Positions 50,165-57,726 of a stretch of DNA of 64,000 bases are shown here, piece by piece (position 1 is the stretch's first letter; every line of letters begins with the position of its first letter). Made by a program: the position numbers and the translations under genes. Under the pieces are notes generated by a model that saw nothing but the letters and a program-made list of their open reading frames with translations, was not told where the DNA came from and did no database searches. Location: NCBI GenBank assembly GCA_002298925.1, contig DBMM01000106.1, forward strand, positions 5,943 to 69,942, written 5' to 3'. Source of the DNA: Geobacter sp. UBA698. GTDB taxonomy: Bacteria > Desulfobacterota > Desulfuromonadia > Geobacterales > Pseudopelobacteraceae.

Positions 50165-52012
50165 ATGGGAGAACTCAACGGCAAGTATCAGGTCAAGATT
50201 CTGGGGATCGAGGACTATCAGGCCTTGATGGCATGTCAACACGCCTGCCCCCTGGGAACCGATACCAAGCGATACGTAAAAGCCATCAGCCAGGGGGATT
50301 ACGACAAGGCCTACCTGATCGCCCGGCAGACCAACCCTCTGGTTGCCGTCTGCAGCAGGGTCTGCACCGCCCCCTGCGAGAAGTCCTGCCGCAAATCCGG
50401 TGAGGGCAGCCCGGTGGACATCAGGGCCCTGAAGCGCTTTGTTAGCGACCGGCATGGCGTGGCTTCGCCCCAATCCGTTGCGAAGAGGCTCGCCGAGTTA
50501 TCCCAGGGCAACGATTGGGTCAGCGACCGGGCCGGCAACCATATTCTGACCATGTCACGGCTGCTGCAGAAGGCCACGGAAGCCAAGAAGGGGGCTCAGA
50601 AACCCGCCGCCAAGGTTGCCATAGTCGGTTCCGGGCCGACCGGTTTATCCGCTGCCCACGATCTGGCCCTGCTCGGCTACCGGGTCACGATATTCGAGGC
50701 GGCCCCTCTGCCGGGCGGGATGCTGCGGACAGGGATCCCAAGTTTTCGTCTCCCCAAGGATATCCTCCAGCAAGAGATCGATGCGATCCTGGAGCTTGGG
50801 GTCGAACTCAAGCTGAACAGTCCCGTCGGAGGCGAACTGACCCTGGCCAACCTGCGCGAGCAGGGCTACGAATCGGTATTTATCACCATCGGCCTTCAGG
50901 ATCCCATGCGATTAAACCTGGAAGGCAGCGAACTGAAGGGGGTGCATAGCGGTATCGATTACGTGCGGGACCATCAGCAGATCCCGCTGGGAAAACGTTG
51001 TCTGGTCATCGGAGGCGGCGGGGTGGCCATCGACTGTGCCCAGCACGCCGTGCGTCAAGGGGCCGCACAGGTGATGATCGCCTGCCTGGAGTCATGGGAG
51101 ACGATGCCCGCCAGTCTTTCGGAAAAAGAGGATGCCCAGGAAGAGGGGATCAGCTTTCACCCCTCCCTGGGGCCGCAGCGGATTGTGGGAAGAGAAGGGC
51201 GCGTAACCGGGATCGAGTTTCTGCGGGTGAGTTCAGTCTTCGACGGCGAGGGCAAGTTCAATCCCAGCTTTGTCCCGGACAGCAAAACCATGCTTGAAGC
51301 CGATACAGTCATCCTGGCGGTGGGGCAGGCCTCCACTTTCCCGTCCCTGGCAGGCATGGAAGGGCTGGAAATGACACCTGCCGGCCTGATTCATGCGGCC
51401 GAAGACATGTCAACCAATCTTCCGGGAGTCTTTGCCGGTGGTGATGTCCGCTGGCGTTTCGCCAGGAACGCCACCGACGCCATTGCCGACGGACAACGGG
51501 CGGCTCGCTCCATCCATGGTTACCTGCGCGGCAGGACACTGCAGATCAGCAAAAAGGGCTACATGCGGGCCGTGGCGCCCGACTTCCAGAATACCCGCTG
51601 CGAGACCATCGCTGCGGTGAAGATTCCCAAAAGGGCAGCCAGGGAAAGAATCAGGAACCAGGAAGAGATCACCCTCGGTTACGGGGAAGCGCAGGCCCGC
51701 CAGCAGGCCGACCGCTGCCGGCAGTGCAGCATCCAGACCGTATTTGACCGATCGCGCTGCCTGCTGTGCGGGACCTGCGTGGACACCTGCGTGTATGGCG
51801 CCCTGAAGCTGGTCCGGTTAGAGGATATCCAGGGGGATGGGGATGTGTCCAAACTGACCTATGCCCTGGAGAAGATCTCGCACCGCAGCAGGAAAATGAC
51901 GGCGATCATCAAGGACGAGAGCTGCTGCGTCAGCTGCGGAATGTGTGCCCGCCGCTGTCCTGGCGGGGCAATTACCATGGCGGAATTCAACTTTCAAGAG
52001 GAATGGGTCTAG
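50165..52012 (+). CDS. FAD/FeS NAD(P)-type oxidoreductase (GltD-like) with ferredoxin tail
   Basis: This 615-residue soluble flavoprotein is built like the glutamate synthase small subunit. An N-terminal cysteine domain (CQHACPLGTDTKRY; AVCSRVCTAPCEKSC) is followed by an FAD Rossmann fold (VAIVGSGPTGLSAAHDLALL, about residue 150), an NAD(P) Rossmann fold (CLVIGGGGVAIDCAQHA) and a second FAD contact (GVFAGGDVR). A C-terminal pair of ferredoxin-type clusters completes it (RCLLCGTCVDTCVYG; CCVSCGMCARRCPGG). AGAGGAGG precedes the ATG. It is followed 44 bases later by cytochrome b, so it may link NAD(P)H or ferredoxin to the quinone pool or bc-type complex rather than make glutamate. Confidence 0.85.
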   Translation: MGELNGKYQVKILGIEDYQALMACQHACPLGTDTKRYVKAISQGDYDKAYLIARQTNPLVAVCSRVCTAPCEKSCRKSGEGSPVDIRALKRFVSDRHGVASPQSVAKRLAELSQGNDWVSDRAGNHILTMSRLLQKATEAKKGAQKPAAKVAIVGSGPTGLSAAHDLALLGYRVTIFEAAPLPGGMLRTGIPSFRLPKDILQQEIDAILELGVELKLNSPVGGELTLANLREQGYESVFITIGLQDPMRLNLEGSELKGVHSGIDYVRDHQQIPLGKRCLVIGGGGVAIDCAQHAVRQGAAQVMIACLESWETMPASLSEKEDAQEEGISFHPSLGPQRIVGREGRVTGIEFLRVSSVFDGEGKFNPSFVPDSKTMLEADTVILAVGQASTFPSLAGMEGLEMTPAGLIHAAEDMSTNLPGVFAGGDVRWRFARNATDAIADGQRAARSIHGYLRGRTLQISKKGYMRAVAPDFQNTRCETIAAVKIPKRAARERIRNQEEITLGYGEAQARQQADRCRQCSIQTVFDRSRCLLCGTCVDTCVYGALKLVRLEDIQGDGDVSKLTYALEKISHRSRKMTAIIKDESCCVSCGMCARRCPGGAITMAEFNFQEEWV

Positions 52013-52056
52013 CGAACTCCCCAGCGGGGATCTGATCATGAACGTGGAGATAACTT

Positions 52057-52800
52057 ATGAGTGAAGCAGCCTATAGTCTCAAAGAGTCCATCAGACAACT
52101 ACCGAGGAACATCAAGGAATCCGTTAGCCGGCGGGGAGCAGGAACTCCGGATCAGGAACGGGCCGCAGCCATATTCGGCAACATCTTCCTGCATCTTCAT
52201 CCGGTCAGGGTTCATGTCAACTCCCTGCGCCTGAGCTACACCTTTGGCCTGGGACTGATCTCCTTTTTCCTTTTTCTGATTCTGGTCGCCAGCGGAGTGT
52301 TGCTGATGTTCTATTACACCCCTTCCACCCAGTTGGCCTACCGGAACATGAAGGACCTTGAGTATGTCGTCTCTTACGGGGTGGTGCTGCGTAATGCCCA
52401 TCGCTGGTCAGCCCATGCCATGGTCGCCTTTGCCTTCCTGCACATGTGCCGGGTCTTCTATACCGGTTCCTACAAGGCACCCCGGGAATTCAACTGGGTA
52501 ATCGGAGTCTGCCTGCTGCTCGTGACGCTCCTGCTGAGTTTCACCGGCTACCTGCTCCCCTGGGATCAGCTGGCCTTCTGGGCAATTACCGTCGGATCAA
52601 ACATAGCCGCCTATATGCCCTGGATCGGGGAAAAAGTGCGCTTCCTGATGCTGGGGGGCAATGAGGTCGGCCAGATGGCACTGTTGCGATTCTATGTGCT
52701 GCACGTGGCGCTGCTGCCGGTGATCACGGTTATTCTGGTGGCGGTTCATTTTTGGAGGATACGCAAGGACGGCGGCCTGTCCCGTCCGTTGAATGACTAA
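52057..52800 (+). CDS. cytochrome b (b6-type N-terminal subunit)
   Basis: This 247-residue diheme cytochrome b of the split b6 type has four transmembrane helices. The heme-ligand pairs are in RNAHRWSAHAM with FAFLHMCRVF, and in FYVLHVALLPV with VAVHFWRI. The N-terminal 60 residues are soluble. GGAG lies before the ATG. It heads a set of bc-complex genes (subunit IV, Rieske, tetraheme cytochrome) that continues into the methylhydroxylase. In such complexes it moves electrons across the membrane to or from menaquinone. A family A repeat separates it from the subunit IV gene. Confidence 0.92.
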   Translation: MSEAAYSLKESIRQLPRNIKESVSRRGAGTPDQERAAAIFGNIFLHLHPVRVHVNSLRLSYTFGLGLISFFLFLILVASGVLLMFYYTPSTQLAYRNMKDLEYVVSYGVVLRNAHRWSAHAMVAFAFLHMCRVFYTGSYKAPREFNWVIGVCLLLVTLLLSFTGYLLPWDQLAFWAITVGSNIAAYMPWIGEKVRFLMLGGNEVGQMALLRFYVLHVALLPVITVILVAVHFWRIRKDGGLSRPLND

Positions 52801-52805
52801 TCTAA

Positions 52806-52914
52806 AATCCCCTCCCCCTGGCGGGGGAGGGCGAGGGTGGGGGGGGAATAGCCACGAAGCAGGAAGTTTGCACCTTCACCCACCCCCCAACCCCCTCCCG
52901 TCAAGGGAGGGGGA
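52806..52914. repeat. double-hairpin GC-rich repeat, family A copy 2
   Basis: This copy shares the CCCCTCCC-to-GGGGAGGG hairpin pair and the central GGGTGGGG and CACCCACCCC complement with the copies at 12176 and 55121. It starts six bases after the cytochrome b stop. Confidence 0.75.
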
Positions 52915-52960
52915 GTGATAGGCATGACCACGAATTAGAGATAATGGAGGAGGAGCAGCC

Positions 52961-53485
52961 ATGCAACAGGTAGCGAAAAGAGAAGAGATATTCCCCAGGG
53001 ATCCCAACAAGACCTACTCCCTGATGGCGATTGTGGAGGGGGATTCATTCCAGGTTGAACGCGGTCCCGATGACACGCTGCAGAGCTGGCCGCACCTGAT
53101 GGTGCGTGAGTTGCTGCTCTTCCTGCTGGTCTTTATCGTGATTGTCGGCGTTTCACTTGTTTTCAACGCCCCCCTGGAAGAACCGGCCAATGCCTTGCAC
53201 TCGACCAATCCGGCCAAGGCCCCCTGGTATTTCGTCGGGATCCAGGAATTGGTGAGCTATTCGGCCTTTCTGGGCGGAATCGTGGCTCCTGCCGTGATCG
53301 TCCTGTCCCTGCTGTTTCTACCCTACCTGGATCGGAATCCGAAGGGAACCGGTGTCTGGTTTTCCCCGGACCGTAAAATTGCCACCCTGCTGTTCACCGT
53401 TTTTGTCATTGCCATGATCATCCTGATCCTGATCGGGCAGTTTGTGCGGGGACCGAACTGGGGTTTGTACTGGCCGTGGGCGTAA
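52961..53485 (+). CDS. cytochrome b subunit IV-like protein
   Basis: This 174-residue protein matches the C-terminal half of cytochrome b (PetD-like), with three transmembrane helices. The quinol-site region reads NPAKAPWYFVGIQELV, in the place of the PEWYF motif (Pro-Glu replaced by Ala-Pro, followed by Trp-Tyr). A soluble N-terminal segment of about 45 residues is present. AGGAGG lies before the ATG. It completes the split cytochrome b together with the gene 160 bases upstream. The altered motif suggests adaptation to menaquinone or to reverse flow from cytochrome c, which is inference. Confidence 0.88.
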   Translation: MQQVAKREEIFPRDPNKTYSLMAIVEGDSFQVERGPDDTLQSWPHLMVRELLLFLLVFIVIVGVSLVFNAPLEEPANALHSTNPAKAPWYFVGIQELVSYSAFLGGIVAPAVIVLSLLFLPYLDRNPKGTGVWFSPDRKIATLLFTVFVIAMIILILIGQFVRGPNWGLYWPWA

Positions 53486-53499
53486 CAGATCAGATCAAT

Positions 53500-53590
53500 A
53501 GACTGAAGGCTGAAGACTGAAGGTAGAAGCAAAAGCGTTGGACACATGATGAATTTCGTTCCTTCAGTCTTCAGTCTTAACACCTTTTAC
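53500..53590. repeat. CTTCAGTCTT inverted repeat, family C copy 1
   Basis: The left arm has GACTGAAGGCTGAAGACTGA and the right arm CCTTCAGTCTTCAGTCTT, followed by AACACCTT. A second copy with the same arms and the same AACACCTT end is at 62579-62690. It lies just before the Rieske gene. Confidence 0.7.
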
Positions 53591-53603
53591 AAGGAGAATT
53601 GAT

Positions 53604-54122
53604 ATGAGTTTCGAAAACAGCGCCTGTGCAGCGACTCTGCACGACAAAGCCTCTGACGAGGCGGTTAACGGGGACCGCCGGGACTTTGTCAAAAAACTGT
53701 CCGTAACAACGTTGGTTCTGGGGGTCGGGGCAGCCATCGTTCAGTGCGGTCGGTTTCTGCAGCCCAATGTGCTCTACGAGCCTTCCCGGGTATTCAAGGT
53801 CGGCGAGCTGAGCAAGTTCCCGATCGGCAGTCGCATCGTCATTGAAGGGCGAGGCATTGAGATCGTCAGGGAACGAGACGGTTTCCACGCCATCTCTCTG
53901 GTCTGCACCCATCTGGGATGCCTGATCAAGCCGGTGGAGAACGACCCCGAGATCGGATACTTGTGCCCCTGTCACGGCTCCACCTTTGCCCACAAGGGTG
54001 AGGTTCAGGGTGGACCCGCACCCAAGGATCTTCCCTGGTACGAGATGTATCTGGACCACACGGGAACTCTCGTGGTGGATGCGTCCAAGGTGAACCATAA
54101 ACGGACCAAGCTTGTCGTCTAA
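53604..54122 (+). CDS. Rieske [2Fe-2S] protein
   Basis: This 172-residue Rieske subunit begins with a twin-arginine signal (DRRDFVKKLSVTTLVLG) that also serves as membrane anchor. The cluster ligands are in VCTHLGC and CPCHGSTF, two Cys and two His as required. CAAGGAGAATTG precedes the ATG. Together with the split cytochrome b it forms the bc-type core. The family C repeat lies upstream. Its Tat signal makes the tatA gene at 33900 relevant, although the main Tat genes are outside the window. Confidence 0.92.
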   Translation: MSFENSACAATLHDKASDEAVNGDRRDFVKKLSVTTLVLGVGAAIVQCGRFLQPNVLYEPSRVFKVGELSKFPIGSRIVIEGRGIEIVRERDGFHAISLVCTHLGCLIKPVENDPEIGYLCPCHGSTFAHKGEVQGGPAPKDLPWYEMYLDHTGTLVVDASKVNHKRTKLVV

Positions 54123-54162
54123 GACAGGACCTCACACATGCAAACCTATGGAGGATAAGCAG

Positions 54163-55092
54163 ATGGAAAAAGCAGTTTTGCGCAAGCTTACATTACTCTC
54201 CGTCATCTGCGGAGTGGCCGGTTTTGTCCTGTTGGGCTTAACGGCGGTCCGCGATGGGAAGCGGGAATGGAAGCAATATCAGGCCGAATATAAAGAACTG
54301 CTTCTGAAAAAGATCAGTCGTGACCGCAATCCGGCACTCTACGAGAGGATTGCGAACATGAAACCGGAGATCAAGCAGGTCGTCATCGATGAGTGGGGGG
54401 CGGTCGACCGCTGCGTAACCTGTCACCTGGGGATCGAAGATCAACTCTTTGCAAGTGCCAAGCAGCCTTTTACCGCTCACCCCAAGCCGGAGCTGTTGAA
54501 GCACCATCCGGTTGAAAAGTACGGCTGCACCATCTGTCATGGTGGCCAGGGACTGTCCACAATCTACGCTGGTGCCGCCCATAAGGCTGTTGATCATTGG
54601 CCGGTCCCGATGGTGGCAAAAGGGCTGATGCAATCACGTTGCGGTGTCTGCCATAAAGATTTCGAGGCAATCGGAGCAGACATGCTCATCAAGGGGCGTG
54701 AAATCTTCAAGGAAATGCATTGCGCCGGCTGTCACCAGATCGAGCGTCAGGGGGGCGCCGTCGGCCCGGATCTGAGCGCCTTTGCCGACAAGGACCCCGG
54801 CAACTTCTCCTATGCCAATCTTGATAAGGGCAGTCATTCCAAGCAGGCATGGGTCATAGAGCACTTCAGGGATCCGAAGAAGGTCAGTCCGGGCTCTCCC
54901 ATGCGTACGTACGCCATGAACGACTATCAGATCGAATGCCTGGCAAGCTATGTATTGAGCCTGAGCCAGCGGGATTTCCCGCGGCAGTATACCCCCAAGG
55001 TGAAGGCGGACTTTGCTCCCCACAGGGTGGACGTGATCGTCCCCGAAACCGAATTGTCAGCCGCCGCGGATCATGAAAAGGGCATCGAGTAA
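54163..55092 (+). CDS. membrane-anchored tetraheme cytochrome c
   Basis: This cytochrome of about 309 residues has an N-terminal transmembrane anchor (LTLLSVICGVAGFVLLGL) and four heme-c motifs in order: CVTCH, CTICH, CGVCH and CAGCH. Several free His and Met residues may serve as axial ligands. The final part (CAGCHQIERQGGAVGPDLSAF) looks like a monoheme cytochrome c domain. The ATG at 54163 has GGAGGAT upstream; the frame opens 17 codons earlier in the Rieske gene end. It probably replaces cytochrome c1 in this complex and passes electrons between the bc-type core and the methylhydroxylase cytochrome. Confidence 0.9.
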   Translation: MEKAVLRKLTLLSVICGVAGFVLLGLTAVRDGKREWKQYQAEYKELLLKKISRDRNPALYERIANMKPEIKQVVIDEWGAVDRCVTCHLGIEDQLFASAKQPFTAHPKPELLKHHPVEKYGCTICHGGQGLSTIYAGAAHKAVDHWPVPMVAKGLMQSRCGVCHKDFEAIGADMLIKGREIFKEMHCAGCHQIERQGGAVGPDLSAFADKDPGNFSYANLDKGSHSKQAWVIEHFRDPKKVSPGSPMRTYAMNDYQIECLASYVLSLSQRDFPRQYTPKVKADFAPHRVDVIVPETELSAAADHEKGIE

Positions 55093-55120
55093 TGGTTAAG
55101 TGTGCATTGTAAATCTTTAA

Positions 55121-55232
55121 AAAATCCCCTCCCCCTTGACGGGGGAGGGTTAGGGTGGGGGTGAATGTGCCACAATTTCGACTGTTGCTGCTTCCCCCTC
55201 CCCCTAACCCCCTCCCGCAAGGGGAGGGGGGA
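55121..55232. repeat. double-hairpin GC-rich repeat, family A copy 3
   Basis: This is the third copy of the element seen at 12176 and 52806, with two CCCCTCCC/GGGAGGGG-type hairpins around a spacer of about 40 bases. It sits between the tetraheme and monoheme cytochrome genes. Confidence 0.75.
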
Positions 55233-55260
55233 TATGATCCTTACCAAATGAGGAGATAGT

Positions 55261-55641
55261 ATGAACCGGAAAACCTTGTCAATATTTGCAGCAACGCTGG
55301 TCTTCGGGATGTTCCCTGGCTCAAGTGCCCAGGCATTACAGCCGCCGAAAATGCCCTACGTTTTTGCCATGTACTGTTTCATGTGTCACAAGGCCGGCGT
55401 GCAGATCGGCCCGATGGGAATGTTTGACATGCAGTCGAAGAGCGGCAACCCGCTGCACGAACAGTATATCCGCAACAATGTGCGCTTCGGTTACAACGCG
55501 ATGCCGGCCTTCCGGCTGTCGGAAGTGACCCCGAAGGAACTTGATGACATCGTCAACTACCTGAAAGTGGTGGCCGCGTATCGCAAAATCCATCCCGAGT
55601 ACATGCCCGCGCCGGTGCAGGCAGGAGGGGCAAAAAAATGA
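55261..55641 (+). CDS. monoheme cytochrome c, probable methylhydroxylase beta subunit
   Basis: This 126-residue protein has a signal peptide (cleavage after SAQA), one heme motif CFMCH, a candidate Met ligand in NAMPAFRLSEVTP and the helix DDIVNYLKVVAAY typical of small class I cytochromes. GAGGAG precedes the ATG. Its stop overlaps the next gene as ATGA. Its place just ahead of the flavoprotein genes and its size match the cytochrome partner of p-cresol methylhydroxylase, which takes electrons from FAD in the periplasm. Direct homology with PchC is assumed from context. Confidence 0.88.
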   Translation: MNRKTLSIFAATLVFGMFPGSSAQALQPPKMPYVFAMYCFMCHKAGVQIGPMGMFDMQSKSGNPLHEQYIRNNVRFGYNAMPAFRLSEVTPKELDDIVNYLKVVAAYRKIHPEYMPAPVQAGGAKK

Positions 55642-56054
55642 TGAACGAGAGCAGAAGGTCATTTTTCAAGACGGTTCTCACAGCCGGGGCAGCCTTGGCG
55701 GCCTCCGGAACAGTCAGCCAGGTCAGTCGGGCCGAAGCCGCCACCCCTGGGCAGATCAAAGGGGTCTGTCTGTACGTCCCCAGCCTGGGAAAGGCGAGCG
55801 ATTTTGTCGAGATGATGAACAAAAATGCTCAGGGCGACTGGACGGTTCATCCCCTGCAGGGAACGATGACGGACTGTTATTTTACAACCAGGAACCTGTA
55901 CGAAGAGGCCAGGGACAAAGCCAATACCTTTGTCGGCGTGGTTGATCCGGCAACCTTTGCCATTATCCACGAGGCGATCGTCGACGGCGGCGGCAGCTTC
56001 CATTACATCACCTACGAAGATCGGAACCGGGTGACCTTTTCCGCACAGGTGTAA
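55638..56054 (+). CDS. Tat-exported small protein of unknown function
   Basis: I do not recognise the family. The 138-residue protein has a twin-arginine signal (SRRSFFKTVLTAGAALAASG, cleavage near AEA|A), so it is likely exported folded and may bind a cofactor or partner. The mature part of about 105 residues has two Cys (in GVCLYVPSLG and TDCYFTTRN), no heme motif, and ends DGGGSFHYITYEDRN. It is translationally coupled to the cytochrome gene by an ATGA overlap and lies 28 bases before the alpha flavoprotein. A role as assembly factor or chaperone carrying the flavoproteins through Tat is a reasonable guess, since those lack their own signal. Confidence 0.75.
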   Translation: MMNESRRSFFKTVLTAGAALAASGTVSQVSRAEAATPGQIKGVCLYVPSLGKASDFVEMMNKNAQGDWTVHPLQGTMTDCYFTTRNLYEEARDKANTFVGVVDPATFAIIHEAIVDGGGSFHYITYEDRNRVTFSAQV

Positions 56055-56081
56055 TTACAATTCCACATCAGCCGAGGAGGT

Positions 56082-57677
56082 ATGAAGATGAGTCGTTTCG
56101 TTGCGCTTCCCAAGGGAGTGTCAGAAGAAACCTTCGCTAAAGCAATTCAGGAGTATCGCGAGCTCCTGGGCGAGGGGCGGGTCCGCACCGATCCGGCCTC
56201 CCTGCAGTCCTATATGAAGATCATGATTCCCGAAAGCGAGGAGCTGCATAAGCCTTCGGCGGCCATGTATCCGAAAACGGTCAAAGAGATCCAGGCCATT
56301 GTCGCCATCGCCAACAAGTACAAGACGCCGCTCTGGACCGTCAGCACCGGCAAGAACATGGGCTACGGTTCGGCCGCACCGGCCACCCGCGGGCAGATCG
56401 TGCTCGATTTGAAGACCATGAAGAAGATCATTCATGTGGATGAAGAGCTGGGATACTGCCTGGTGGAGCCGGGGGTAACCTACTACGACCTGCAGCAGTA
56501 CTTCCTGAAGCACAAGCTGAACCTGTGGGTCGATGTTCCCGCCCCCTCGGCCATGGCCAGCCCGGTCGGCAACACGATGGACAGGGGAGTGGGCTACACC
56601 CCTTACGGTGAACACTTTCTCTTCTCCTGCGGGATGGAGCTGGTTCTGGCCAATGGCGATGTTATCCGCACCGGTACGGGCGGGGTAGCAAACTCCACCA
56701 GTTGGCAGAACAGCAAATGGGGCTACGGGCCTTACGTGGATGGCATCTTCACCCAGTCCAACTACGGAATCCTCACCAAACTCGGCGTCTGGCTGATGAA
56801 GGGGCCCCCTCCGGGAGGTTACATGCCTTTCCTGATGAAATTCCCCAAGGTGGAAATGCTGGCCGACATTATCAAGACCGTCATGCCGCTGCGACTGGCG
56901 CAGATCATACCGAACGCCTGTATCGTGGTTAACGCCGGCTGGGAGGCGGCCGGCTACTTCACCTATGACAAGAACGGCAAGGGGACCAACCGGGATACCT
57001 TCTACAAGGGAAAAGACAGCCTCCCCCCCAAGGTTTTCCAGCAGATCATGGACAAGTACAACGTCGGCGCCTGGAACTTCTACGCCGCCCTGTATGGCTC
57101 ACCGGAGCAGGTGGCCCTGAACTGGAAGTATGTTTCCGGTTCCTTCAAGGCCAAGTTCGGCGACAAGGTCAAGATCATCACCGAAAAGGAAGCCAAGGAC
57201 GATCCGATTTTCGAATACAGACGACAGCTGATGATGGGGGGCAGCACCCTGCAGGAGTTCGGTCTCTATAACTGGCGGGGCGGCGGCGGGTCCATGTGGT
57301 TTGCTCCGGTGGCGGCAGCCCGACCGTCCGAGTGCGACAAGCAGATGAGGCTTGCCACCGAGGTTCTCAACAAATACGGTTTCGACTATGTCTCCGAGTT
57401 CATCGTCGGCTGGCGCGATATGCACCATATCATCGACCTGCTCTACGATCGTACCCAGCCGGAGGAGATGAAGAAGGCCTACAAGTGTTTCGATGAGCTA
57501 TTGACCGTCTTCACCAAGAACGGCTGGGGCACCTACCGCACCAATATCGCCTTCATGGATAAGGTCTCCAATTCCTACGGCCAGGGGATGCGCGATATTC
57601 ATCACACGTTGAAAAAAGCGCTGGATCCCAACAATATCCTGGCGCCGGGCAAATCCGGGATAAACCTCAATCCTTAA
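56082..57677 (+). CDS. pchF: p-cresol methylhydroxylase flavoprotein, active alpha subunit
   Basis: This 531-residue VAO-family flavoenzyme would oxidise p-cresol to 4-hydroxybenzyl alcohol and then the aldehyde with water. By a constant offset of 12 from PchF numbering after the first 300 residues, the flavin-linking Tyr is Y396 (GLYNW), and E392, E439, H448, D452, Y485 and R486 match the reported active-site residues. Y95 matches Y95 directly. The last arginine (R512 in PchF) is Lys here. The FAD domain has GKNMGYGSAAP. No signal peptide is visible, so export may rely on the Tat-carrying neighbour. GAGGAGG lies before the start. It pairs with a degenerate isoform downstream. Confidence 0.92.
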   Translation: MKMSRFVALPKGVSEETFAKAIQEYRELLGEGRVRTDPASLQSYMKIMIPESEELHKPSAAMYPKTVKEIQAIVAIANKYKTPLWTVSTGKNMGYGSAAPATRGQIVLDLKTMKKIIHVDEELGYCLVEPGVTYYDLQQYFLKHKLNLWVDVPAPSAMASPVGNTMDRGVGYTPYGEHFLFSCGMELVLANGDVIRTGTGGVANSTSWQNSKWGYGPYVDGIFTQSNYGILTKLGVWLMKGPPPGGYMPFLMKFPKVEMLADIIKTVMPLRLAQIIPNACIVVNAGWEAAGYFTYDKNGKGTNRDTFYKGKDSLPPKVFQQIMDKYNVGAWNFYAALYGSPEQVALNWKYVSGSFKAKFGDKVKIITEKEAKDDPIFEYRRQLMMGGSTLQEFGLYNWRGGGGSMWFAPVAAARPSECDKQMRLATEVLNKYGFDYVSEFIVGWRDMHHIIDLLYDRTQPEEMKKAYKCFDELLTVFTKNGWGTYRTNIAFMDKVSNSYGQGMRDIHHTLKKALDPNNILAPGKSGINLNP

Positions 57678-57726
57678 CTCCGCCTGGCTTGTTTGCCGAA
57701 AAAGATACGATCAAAGTCGAGGAGGC

